A stretch of DNA of 15,897 nt, taken from NCBI GenBank assembly GCA_947575425.1, contig CANPNQ010000006.1, forward strand, positions 1 through 15,897, given 5' to 3'. A model generated the notes under the pieces. The model worked only from the letters and a program-made list of their open reading frames with translations, did no database searches and had not been told where the DNA came from. This stretch comes from an uncultured Erysipelotrichaceae bacterium. Its GTDB lineage: Bacteria; Bacillota_I; Bacilli_A; Erysipelotrichales; Erysipelotrichaceae. Shown here one piece after another: positions 7,557-15,200 of the stretch. Made by a program: the position numbers and the translations under genes. Position 1 is the stretch's first letter; every line of letters begins with the position of its first letter.

Positions 7557-7912
7557 TGCACGAGCTGGGAATAATCGTACAGATTTCAAAGACCTTGGAG
7601 GATGTCGCACAGGAAAACCATCTGGAAAAGATCGGCTCTGTGACCTTAGAGATTGGTGAGGTAAGCGGCATCGTTTCCGATTATTTTGATGATTGTTGGA
7701 AATTCTATTGTAAGAAAACACCGCTGTTGGAAGGGGCTAAGCTTCATGTGATAGCCATTTCTGCCATCACGCATTGTACGCACTGTCAAAAGGACTATGA
7801 GACGGTACGCTATGGTAAAATATGTCCTCATTGTCAAAGTGATCAAACGTATTTGATTCAAGGCAATGAAATCAATATCAAGGAGATTGAAGCGTATGGA
7901 GCATCCTGCTAA
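7556..7912 (+). CDS. hypA: HypA, nickel metallochaperone
   Basis: This 118-residue protein begins with the obligatory MHE nickel site (Met1, His2, Glu3) and has the HypA zinc finger, Cys74-x2-Cys77 and Cys90-x2-Cys93. HypA receives nickel and passes it, with HypB, to apo-enzymes; in some bacteria the pair also serves urease. The ATG overlaps the upstream stop as TAATG, and AGGTGG lies just before it inside the flavoprotein gene, so translation is probably coupled. It is the last gene of the unit; a strong terminator follows 54 bases later. Length and motifs are normal for the family, and the protein looks functional. Confidence 0.92.
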   Translation: MHELGIIVQISKTLEDVAQENHLEKIGSVTLEIGEVSGIVSDYFDDCWKFYCKKTPLLEGAKLHVIAISAITHCTHCQKDYETVRYGKICPHCQSDQTYLIQGNEINIKEIEAYGASC

Positions 7913-7965
7913 GGGAAAGCAGTAAATGATGAATCTCTGCTTATGATATCATTTTCTTTCGATGG

Positions 7966-7999
7966 AAAACACCCGTATATGGTAGGCGGGTGTTTTTTT
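7966..7999 (+). terminator. Terminator of the hyp unit
   Basis: A 10-bp stem, AAAACACCCG (7966-7975) with CGGGTGTTTT (7987-7996), has an 11-base loop and runs into a T7 tract. Confidence 0.9.
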
Positions 8000-8017
8000 G
8001 TATTTATGTATGTATAG

Positions 8018-8077
8018 GAATATGGGAAGCATAGAAACAGGGGAATATGAGAAATCAGATCATATGAATATGGGAAG
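8018..8077. repeat. Three short direct repeats, about 24-bp period
   Basis: GAATATGGGAAG occurs exactly at 8018-8029 and 8066-8077. A variant, GAATATGAGAA, lies between them at 8043-8053. Start-to-start spacing is 25 and 23 bp. The piece AAGCATAGA also recurs, near 8027 and again near 8090. The array sits in the 331-base gap between hypA and the membrane-protein gene. That gap otherwise holds the hyp terminator, a promoter and a small ATAGG/CCTAT hairpin near 8140. Confidence 0.5.
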
Positions 8078-8185
8078 TATACAGGAAAGAAGCATAGAGC
8101 ATCATTTCATGGGAAGGATTTAAGTAAAATCATAGGGTAATCCTATCGCAATATGGATACAGCAAGCGCAAAAGCCATTTAGGTA

Positions 8186-8215
8186 TTGATTTATCGTGGC
8201 TAACCATGGTATGAT
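8186..8215 (+). promoter_or_regulatory. Promoter of the DUF308-like gene
   Basis: TTGATT (8186-8191) and TATGAT (8210-8215) are 18 bp apart, about 28 bases before the start codon. Confidence 0.6.
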
Positions 8216-8243
8216 GAATTAAAAGAATTGAGGTCGATGTCAT

Positions 8244-8849
8244 ATGAATATTAAAATTGAAAATTGGAAGCTGATCGTTTTATCGGCATTTTATTTTATC
8301 TTTGCCTTTGTGTCATTTAGTGTAGAAGCACAGGAGTTTTTGAGCTTCTTTCGCATCGCAGGTATTGTGATTGCGATTGTCGGTGCATTGCAGATCCTGA
8401 CTTATTTCTTGAAAAAGGATTATATGAAGCCGCAGGATTTTTCTTTCTCCTTGGGGCTGTTGCTTATATTCGCAGGATTGGTGGTGCTGGCCAAGGCAGA
8501 TTTCATCGTCACCAATTATCGCCCGGTTATTGGCACGGTGGTCGTACTGGACAGTATTTTAAGAATGCAGTATAGTATGAATCTCTTGCGGGTCAATGAT
8601 GACAAATGGCAGCTTCATACGATATTGGCGGTGGTTCCGATCATCATGGGTATTGTATTGGTGTTGGTGGATTTGGGCGGCTTATTGGAAAATTATTTCA
8701 GCTTTCTGTTACTCTTGGACGGTGCCGCTAACCTATATACGGTAATGTATTATCGCTCCTTTGTCAAAAACTATGAGCGCAAGCAGAGACAAGGGGATAT
8801 TGGGATGAAGGATGCGCCTCAAGAAGTGATCGTAAAAGAGGAGGCATAA
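8244..8849 (+). CDS. DUF308/HdeD-like six-helix membrane protein
   Basis: A 201-residue protein with six hydrophobic stretches at roughly 8-25, 34-54, 66-85, 90-110, 122-142 and 147-167, followed by a charged cytoplasmic tail rich in Lys and Glu. Size, helix count and paired-helix layout fit the DUF308/HdeD family of small integral membrane proteins. HdeD of E. coli is linked to acid resistance, but the family's biochemical role is unknown and no catalytic motif is visible. GAGG lies about 10 bases before the ATG. The gene has its own promoter and terminator, so it is expressed alone. Confidence 0.7.
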   Translation: MNIKIENWKLIVLSAFYFIFAFVSFSVEAQEFLSFFRIAGIVIAIVGALQILTYFLKKDYMKPQDFSFSLGLLLIFAGLVVLAKADFIVTNYRPVIGTVVVLDSILRMQYSMNLLRVNDDKWQLHTILAVVPIIMGIVLVLVDLGGLLENYFSFLLLLDGAANLYTVMYYRSFVKNYERKQRQGDIGMKDAPQEVIVKEEA

Positions 8850-8878
8850 GGAAATCATCTAAAATAACATCAAATAAG

Positions 8879-8908
8879 AATCCTGCTGGGAACAGGATTT
8901 TTTATTTT
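8879..8908 (+). terminator. Terminator of the DUF308-like gene
   Basis: AATCCTG (8879-8885) pairs with CAGGATT (8893-8899) around a 7-base loop. The stem is followed by a T-rich run (TTTTTATTTTCTTTTTT). Confidence 0.88.
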
Positions 8909-8945
8909 CTTTTTTATCCTCTTTCTCATATGTGAACGCAGCACA

Positions 8946-8973
8946 TAAAAAGCCTGTATCATGCATACAGACT
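8946..8973 (-). terminator. Terminator of the fumarase gene
   Basis: On the minus strand AGTCTGTAT and ATACAGGCT form a 9-bp stem with one G-U pair and a 5-base loop, followed by TTTTTAT. It lies about 70 bases past the fumarase stop. Confidence 0.82.
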
Positions 8974-9044
8974 CTCTATCCTCATAGGTGCTATGTGAGT
9001 GAAAACATCCATAGGGCAATTACCTGTAAGATAGGATGGATCGC

Positions 9045-10409
9045 TTAAACCATCTGTTCCGGATTTACATAATGATCAAATTCTTCTTCACTTAAATAGC
9101 CCAAGGTCAAGCAAGCATCTTTTAAAGAGGTATTCTCCTGATAGGCTTTTTTAGCGCATTTGGCGGCTTTTTCATAGCCAATATAGGGATTGAGTGCAGT
9201 CACCAGCATCAGGGAATGATGCAGATTTTCATTCATGCGCGCTTCGTTGACACGGATCCCTTCCACACAGTGAATGCGCAAGGAGCGCATACCATCGCTT
9301 AACAGATGGATCGTCTGCATGAAATTATAAATGATCAGCGGCATAAATACATTGAGTTCAAAATTGCCCTGACTGGCCGCAACGCCGATGGCGGCATCGT
9401 TGCCCATGACCTGCACACAAACCATCGTCATGGATTCGCACTGGGTTGGATTGACCTTTCCCGGCATGATTGAGGATCCCGGTTCATTCTCGGGTAAAAG
9501 AATTTCTCCCAGCCCACAGCGAGGACCGCTTCCCAACCAGCGGATATCATTGGCAATCTTCATCAAATTGGCGGCTAATGCCTTACATGCGCCATGCGCA
9601 AACGTCAAAGCATCCTTGCTGGTCAGAGCATGAAACTTATTCGGATCGCTGATAAAGGGTGTATGCAGCTGTTCACTTAATTGTGCGCAAACCGCTTCGC
9701 CAAATCCTTTTGGCGCATTGAGACCCGTTCCTACCGCAGTGGCACCGATTGCCAGATAACGGATATATTCACATGCTTCTTGACACATGGCCTTGTTATA
9801 TTCCAGCATAGAACGCCACCCACTGATCTCCTGTGCAAAGGTCAGCGGTGTGGCATCCTGTAAATGTGTTCTGCCGATTTTGATCACATGGGAATATGTA
9901 TGTTCCAGCTGCTTCATGGCTTCCACCATATGATCCAATTCAGGAATCAGCGTTTTTTCCATTCCCAACACTGCCGCAATATGCATGGCACTGGGAAAGG
10001 TATCATTGGAGCTTTGAGAGCGATTGACATCATCATTGGGATGAAGCAGCTTCTTTCCAGCCAACTCATTCCCACGATTCGCAATCACCTCGTTTAGATT
10101 CATATTGCTTTGAGTGCCGCTGCCTGTCTGCCATACGGATAAAGGGAAGTGTGCATCCAACTGCTTTGCCAGTATTTCATCACAAACCGCTTCAATCAGG
10201 TTGGCTTTTTCCGCGCTCAGCCATCCCATATCCGCATTGACCTTGGCGCAGGCTTTTTTCAAATGTGCAAAGGCATAGATCACATCCATTGGTATTTTCT
10301 CATCATGGATTTTAAAATTTTCAAAGCTGCGCTGTGTTTGCGCTCCCCAGTATTTATCGATTTCTACTTCAACTTCTCCCATAGAATCGTGTTCCATTCT
10401 TGTTTTCAT
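9045..10409 (-). CDS. fumC: Class II fumarate hydratase
   Basis: This 454-residue enzyme interconverts fumarate and L-malate without an Fe-S cluster; it is a cytoplasmic homotetramer of the aspartase/fumarase superfamily. The class II signatures are TGSGTQSNMNLNEV (95-108), HPNDDVNRSQSSND (123-136), GRTHLQDATP (179-188, with the conserved His182) and GSSIMPGKVNP (311-321), the mobile catalytic loop with its Ser. Length is normal for FumC, and NDDVNRSQ fits fumarase better than aspartase. I kept the first ATG, which has AGAGGA about 10 bases upstream; an in-frame ATG four codons later is less well placed. It is monocistronic, with its own promoter and terminator. In an anaerobe it would serve malate/fumarate interconversion or a partial TCA cycle. 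Confidence 0.95.
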   Translation of the reverse strand: MKTRMEHDSMGEVEVEIDKYWGAQTQRSFENFKIHDEKIPMDVIYAFAHLKKACAKVNADMGWLSAEKANLIEAVCDEILAKQLDAHFPLSVWQTGSGTQSNMNLNEVIANRGNELAGKKLLHPNDDVNRSQSSNDTFPSAMHIAAVLGMEKTLIPELDHMVEAMKQLEHTYSHVIKIGRTHLQDATPLTFAQEISGWRSMLEYNKAMCQEACEYIRYLAIGATAVGTGLNAPKGFGEAVCAQLSEQLHTPFISDPNKFHALTSKDALTFAHGACKALAANLMKIANDIRWLGSGPRCGLGEILLPENEPGSSIMPGKVNPTQCESMTMVCVQVMGNDAAIGVAASQGNFELNVFMPLIIYNFMQTIHLLSDGMRSLRIHCVEGIRVNEARMNENLHHSLMLVTALNPYIGYEKAAKCAKKAYQENTSLKDACLTLGYLSEEEFDHYVNPEQMV

Positions 10410-10435
10410 CCTTGTCCATCCTCTCTTTTTACGAT

Positions 10436-10464
10436 ATCATAACAAAATCCTGAGCCAATGTCCA
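10436..10464 (-). promoter_or_regulatory. Fumarase promoter
   Basis: On the minus strand TGGACA (10459-10464) and TATGAT (10436-10441) are 17 bp apart, about 27 bases before the start codon. Confidence 0.7.
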
Positions 10465-10546
10465 TATCCGCTTTCCTTGTGATTGATCCATATGATTGGA
10501 TCGTACCCAAGCGTGTTAAGAAACAGATCCAAAGAGAAGAAATCAT

Positions 10547-10566
10547 TTGTATTGATCTTAATACAA
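10547..10566. promoter_or_regulatory. Perfect inverted repeat, possible operator
   Basis: TTGTATT (10547-10553) and AATACAA (10560-10566) form a perfect 7-bp dyad with a 6-bp centre. It lies about 80 bp upstream of the fumarase -35 and just before a possible short open frame on the plus strand. It looks like a dimeric regulator site; the regulator is unknown, although the XRE gene is next door. Confidence 0.4.
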
Positions 10567-10628
10567 TGTCCATATATTTGTTCAAAGGAGAAAAAGCAAC
10601 GAAATTTTAATAGGAGGGAATGCGAAGG

Positions 10629-10682
10629 ATGATGATATCCGCAATTGTGTATTTGTGTGAAGAAGGGGTCAGCGATTGTTAA
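10629..10682 (+). CDS. Possible 17-residue leader-type peptide
   Basis: The frame MMISAIVYLCEEGVSDC ends in TAA and has AGGAGGG (10612-10618) 10 bases upstream. It sits 63 bases past the 10547-10566 dyad. It overlaps the end of the XRE gene on the opposite strand. No firm promoter is seen, only CATATAT near 10571. It may be a chance frame; the strong ribosome binding site is the sole reason to list it. Confidence 0.2.
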   Translation: MMISAIVYLCEEGVSDC

Positions 10683-10962
10683 TGTTCACATTGGAGATGC
10701 GAGCATCTCCCATCACTTCAATCTCTAAAAACAATTTAGTTTTACTGCGTTTTTTCAATACGATATCATCAATGCTCATATCCAATAGCCGCACCAGCTC
10801 CACAATGATTTGAAAATCTGCTTTATATGTTCCCGATAATATTTTACTGAGCGAGGAACGGCTGATTCCGATCTTTTTTGCCATCTGTTCCTGTGTGATC
10901 TTGCGAAAATGCATTTCTTCTTTGATTGCCTCAGCGATCATGAAACTGTAATTATCTATCAT
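10669..10962 (-). CDS. Small XRE/Cro-family transcription regulator
   Basis: A 97-residue protein with a helix-turn-helix over about 20-70: ITQEQMAKKIGISRSSLSKILSG is a textbook XRE recognition pair (TQEQMAKKIGIS as helices 2-3 entry, RSSLSKI as recognition helix). A short basic and beta-prone tail after residue 70 has no recognisable effector domain. A weak purine stretch (AAAAGAG) precedes the ATG at 10960-10962. It lies upstream of fumarase on the same strand with a 260-base gap, and each has its own promoter. It could be autoregulatory, or control the dyad at 10547-10566; both are guesses from position. Confidence 0.8.
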   Translation of the reverse strand: MIDNYSFMIAEAIKEEMHFRKITQEQMAKKIGISRSSLSKILSGTYKADFQIIVELVRLLDMSIDDIVLKKRSKTKLFLEIEVMGDARISNVNINNR

Positions 10963-10983
10963 ATTATCGCACTCTTTTCTACC

Positions 10984-11032
10984 ATTATAGTATGATTTAC
11001 GTGCAGATAGCGATTACGTTCCTATTTGGAAC
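10984..11032 (-). promoter_or_regulatory. XRE gene promoter with upstream dyad
   Basis: On the minus strand a perfect TATAAT (10984-10989) has only a poor -35 (CGCTAT). Immediately upstream is the perfect dyad GTTCC-TATTT-GGAAC (11018-11032, plus-strand reading). A good -10, weak -35 and a dyad about 48 bp before the start fit an activated or autoregulated promoter. Confidence 0.4.
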
Positions 11033-11083
11033 AAATTGGAAATGAAAAGCGATGAAACAGAAATACAAGCAAACATAAATTTC

Positions 11084-11113
11084 ATAATAAAAGGATCGGA
11101 ACGTGCCCGATCC
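11084..11113 (-). terminator. Terminator of the candidate small RNA
   Basis: GGATCGG (11093-11099) and CCGATCC (11107-11113) form a 7-bp GC-rich stem with a 7-base loop. It is followed on the minus strand by TTTTATTAT. A competing TCCCT/AGGGA hairpin overlaps its 5' arm. Confidence 0.7.
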
Positions 11114-11222
11114 CTTTGAGAGGGACATTTCATTTTTTGCGGGAAATAAAGGCATTTGATTGTTTGCTGGACGGAAATTAGAATCATATGCCTAGAAATG
11201 TCCGTGACAGATTTCTCTGTCA
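11085..11222 (-). ncRNA. Candidate structured small RNA or leader, about 138 nt
   Basis: A promoter on the minus strand, TTGCGT (11252-11257) - 17 bp - TACAAT (11229-11234), predicts a start near 11222. That is exactly where the hairpin TGACAGA-4-TCTGTCA (11205-11222) begins. Inside the RNA, GGACATTTC/GAAATGTCC (11195-11203 with 11123-11131) form a perfect 9-bp helix. AGGCAT/ATGCCT (11188-11193 with 11150-11155) nest within it. The RNA would end at a GGATCGG/CCGATCC hairpin followed by TTTTATTAT. The 69-residue frame across this region has no ribosome binding site. It could instead be an attenuated leader of the XRE gene 120 bases downstream. It matches no RNA family I recognise. Confidence 0.5.
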
Positions 11223-11228
11223 TGAGTT

Positions 11229-11257
11229 ATTGTATAATAGAAAGAGGAATAACGCAA
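11229..11257 (-). promoter_or_regulatory. Promoter of the candidate small RNA
   Basis: TTGCGT (11252-11257) and TACAAT (11229-11234) are separated by exactly 17 bp on the minus strand. No coding frame with a ribosome binding site starts downstream before the terminator. Confidence 0.55.
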
Positions 11258-11314
11258 TGCTTTTTTTAGAAAAAATGTGAACAAATATATACATAATTGT
11301 GCTGTTTTATAACA

Positions 11315-11902
11315 TCATTCGCTTATCTTTTGAAACATTTCCTGATAGATTTCTTTTAACTGTTGCTTTTCTTCATCATTCATAGTGCGTTCATGGGCAT
11401 CATGCTCATCCAGCGTGCCGGTATGATGGGCAACGATCTTACCGTCTTTCATGACTACGACCAAGGGAACATAGAGATGGGGGTTTCCTTCCTCATCTGC
11501 TTCAAGGATATCTGACAAGCGCTTCTCGATGGATTGAATGCTTTCCTCATCGCTGGTCTCTGCTTTCTTGTCAATATAATAGATGGGAAGATTAACCTCT
11601 TTAGCCACTTCATTCATGATCGGCAGTGCTTCGATACACCAAGGACAGGTAGGATACCCAAAGTAATAGATGGCTTCAGCGCCTGCATCCAGCTTAATTA
11701 GAAAATCGCTCATCGCAGTTTCGATAAACTGATGCTCTGTTTCCATGAAGCCCTCATATGCACTCATATCAGCACTATTGCCAACGCCGCAAATAGGACT
11801 ATCATCACAGGCATTGGGTGTTTTTTGATTTGAGTCCTTTTGATTGGCGCAAGCACATAGAGCCATGAAAGAAACCATGCAGAGAACAATACCTTTTTTC
11901 AT
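11315..11902 (-). CDS. Thioredoxin-like lipoprotein with CPWC active site
   Basis: A 195-residue protein with a signal peptide and lipobox LCAC (15-18), predicting lipidation on Cys18 and anchoring outside the membrane. After a spacer with extra Cys at 32 and 38 comes a thioredoxin fold: FGYPTCPWCIEALP (81-94) has the CxxC redox pair Cys86/Cys89, and YVPLVVVMKDGK (144-155) has the cis-proline Pro146 and the following strand. Helix 125-139 and the C-terminal part are acidic. It resembles the disulfide-handling thioredoxins associated with bacteriocin export (PedC/BrcD type), but no bacteriocin gene is adjacent. A general extracytoplasmic thiol-disulfide role is more likely. AAAGGA lies 9 bases before the ATG. 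The candidate small RNA promoter lies downstream. Confidence 0.85.
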   Translation of the reverse strand: MKKGIVLCMVSFMALCACANQKDSNQKTPNACDDSPICGVGNSADMSAYEGFMETEHQFIETAMSDFLIKLDAGAEAIYYFGYPTCPWCIEALPIMNEVAKEVNLPIYYIDKKAETSDEESIQSIEKRLSDILEADEEGNPHLYVPLVVVMKDGKIVAHHTGTLDEHDAHERTMNDEEKQQLKEIYQEMFQKISE

Positions 11903-12291
11903 AGAGTCATTTCCTTTCTGTTTGCATCCTGATAAGGATTGCTTATGATGTCGTCGATTGCTTGATACAACAATAGTTTAGCAAAAATTCAGCAGGGAAA
12001 CAAGTGGAATGACGGTTTCCGTCTTTTCACACGGATGCGGAATGAGAAAATCAGGATGGGAGGATTGTTTGGTGATCATGGTGATGATCTATGGAAAAGG
12101 CTTTTTATTCCACGCAAGACTTCGACTTGATCCATTCCATACAGTTGTCAGATCGCCTTGCAAGCCCTCAGAATTTCCGATTCTATGGTTAGATATAATA
12201 GAGGTAACACATTGACAGGATCTTTAGATGAGTTGGATGCTGACTAAAAAATGGAATAGAAGAATTGGGCATATTATGTTTATTGAATCTT
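11903..12291. other. Gene-poor gap at the edge of the restriction locus
   Basis: This stretch of 389 bases holds no gene I trust. It contains a leader hairpin for the lipoprotein gene (ATCCT/AGGAT around 11925-11943), a small GACGG-TTT-CCGTC hairpin near 12011-12023, and a short plus-strand frame at 12185-12247 ending in LTGSLDELDAD. That frame looks as if it could be the tail of a lost gene, but I cannot assign it. No tRNA or attachment site is visible, and hsdR has no clear terminator. Confidence 0.4.
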
Positions 12292-15200
12292 TTATTCATA
12301 ATAATCTTCCATCCTATTATCTGTCCAGAGTTCACACTGAGTCATGACGGTCTGTACCGCATCCTCCATACCTTCTGGTGGATACTTGTGTTTTTTCAAA
12401 AGTTTTTTGATTAACATACGCATTTTTGCTCTTGCGGATTCACGCTTTTGCCAATCGATCGTCTTATTCTTACGGAGAGTATCTGTGAGTTCTTTTGAGA
12501 TGGCGATCAGTTCGTCATTCTCATAAAAATCTTTGATTGCTTGCGGCTTTGTTAGAGCGTCATAGAAGGCAAGTTCATCATCAGTAAGTCCAAGTTTATC
12601 ACCTTCTTGCTGTGCTATGGCGATTTGCTTGGCTAATTTCAGCATTTCTTCAATGACTTCTTCATTGGTAAGCATACCATTGAGATACGCATTAAGAGAA
12701 CGCCGCATAATCTCACTAAACTTCTCTGATTTAACAACATTTGTCCTTCGATAAATGGATACCTGCTCCGCAATCAATTTTTTTAAAAGTTCGACGGCAA
12801 GGTTCTTTTCCTCCATATTAGCTATTTCCTGAAGGAATTTAGGGTCAAAAAGAGAGAATTTTTCTTTTATATCTGAAAAAAGATTGATAACGCCATCGCT
12901 CTTGATACTCTGCTTCAAAAACTCGTTAATTCTTGCATTTAATTCTTGCAAGGAAATTTTCTCTCTACCACCTGATGTTGTTAGTCTGAGTACCAGTACA
13001 CGTATGGATTCAAAGAACGCTGCTTCAAATCGACTATCCTCATCAACCATTGATGAACAGAGGGATAAAGCCTGATGGAGTATAAGAGCTTCTTTTACAA
13101 ACGATTCTTTCTCATCTATTTTCTCTCTGCCAATAATAAAGTTGACTGCACCGCTGATTGTTTTTGCTCTTTCAAGATCTGTGCCATTTCGAAAATTAGA
13201 GTAATCATAGCCATAGAGTTTATCACGGCAAACAGACAGCTTCTCCAAGAATTTAGGATAAGCAACCTTGGTAACATCCGTATCGCCGTAGTTTGACTTA
13301 TCACGATCAGTATAGTGATTCATCGCTTGCTTTAAGGCGGTGGCAATCCCCACATAGTCAACGATAAGTCCGCCTTCCTTATCTCTGAACACACGGTTTA
13401 CTCTGGCGATGGCTTGCATAAGGTTATGTCCCCACATAGGTTTGTAAATATACATTGTGGCAAGAGAAGGTACATCAAATCCAGTAAGCCACATATCAAC
13501 AACAATAGCGATTTTCAAAGAACTGCTATTATCCTTGAATTTTTTTGCAAGATCTTCCTTTTGATGCTTGTTGCCGATAATCTGTCGCCATTCTTCCGGA
13601 TCATTATTGCTGGAGGTCATAACGACAGCTATCTTTTCTACCCAAGCAGGGCGGAGTTCTAAAATTCGCTTGTATATTTTCATAGCGATAGGGCGAGAGT
13701 ATGCAACAATCATTGCCTTTCCGGTTAACAAATTTTCACGATGATTTTCGTAATGATCAATGATATCACAAACCAGAGAACTAATTGTATTGTCATTTCC
13801 GAGAACAGCTTCCATTTGTCCAAGTTCATGTTTGCTCTTTTCAATGACTTCCGCGTCGGCTTTTGCGGACATACTGTCATATTCAGCATCTATCAGCTTT
13901 AAAGTTGCTTCATCAAGATTAAGCTGAATGACACGACTTTCATAGTAAACAGGACGTGTAGCACCATCGTTGACAGCTTGTGTCATATCGTAAATGTCTA
14001 TATAATTTCCGAATACTTCTCGGGTGTCACGATCCTTAGCGTGTATGGGTGTCCCTGTAAAGCCGATGTATGTAGCATTCGGTAAGGTATTGCGGATCAT
14101 GCGGGCTGTGCCTACAACACGCTTGGCAATTTCCTCACCTTCTTCATTCTTTGTTATTTTTATTTTCTCGGTAAGTCCGTATTGACCTCTGTGTGCTTCA
14201 TCCGCCATAACAATGATATTGCGGCGTGTGGAGAGTGGTTCGTGAGACTCTACAAATTTCTGCATTGTGGTAAAGATAATACCGTTTGCTTGTCTGCCAG
14301 CAAGTAGAGTTTTTAAGTGTTCGCGATTTTCTGCGTGCATAGGGTCTTGTCTTAAAAAATCCTTACATTTTGCAAACTGTCCATAGAGTTGATCGTCAAG
14401 GTCGTTTCTGTCAGTCACTACCACGATTGTCGGACTGTCTAAGGTTTCCTGCAATAAATGTGCATAGAACACCATAGAAAGCGACTTTCCGCTTCCTTGC
14501 GTATGCCAAAATACACCGCCTTTACCATCAGTGAGAGTTGCATGTTTTGTAGATTCAATCGCCTTTCTTACCGCAAAATATTGGTGGTAACCTGCAAGTA
14601 TTTTAAAAGAGTGAATACCTTCGTTAGAAAAGCAAATAAAGTTTTTAATAATATCCAGCAGTCTTTCTTTCTGGAGCATGCCCTTAAAGAAAGTGTCAAA
14701 CTGGGCATATTGTGTGTTTTCATAGTTGCCATCCTTTGTTTTCCATTCCATAAAACGATCTTCACCGGAGGTGATTGTCCCTGCTTTGGAAACTCCCATA
14801 TCGCTTATAACACAGATAGCATTATAAATAAACATTGAAGGAATTTCCATCATATAGTTACGGAGCTGCCTGTATGCTTCGGAAGCGTCTGTTTCTTCAC
14901 GGGAAGGAGATTTCAACTCAATGAGTACAACAGGCAAGCCGTTTAAAAAGAGAATCACATCAGGGCGCTTGTTGCTTTTCTCAATGAAAGTCCATTGATT
15001 GGCAACAATAAAGGAGTTGTTGACAGGATTTTTATAGTCAACAAGATAAACGATAGAGGAATGCTCCTCATTGCCGATAAAATATCTTACGGGTACACCG
15101 TTTTGCAAATAATCCATAAAGAGTGCGTTTTTCTGCACAAGTTCACCGTTTTCAAAGCTTTTTAACTTGAATAAGGCATCTTGAATAGCGACATCAGGCA

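Noticed and set aside
11014..11223. 69-residue frame on the minus strand
   Set aside because: It has no ribosome binding site, and it runs through the hairpins and terminator of the candidate small RNA; an RNA explains the region better.
12009..12215. 68-residue frame on the plus strand
   Set aside because: It has no ribosome binding site or promoter, its composition is unlike a protein, and it shows no recognisable motif.
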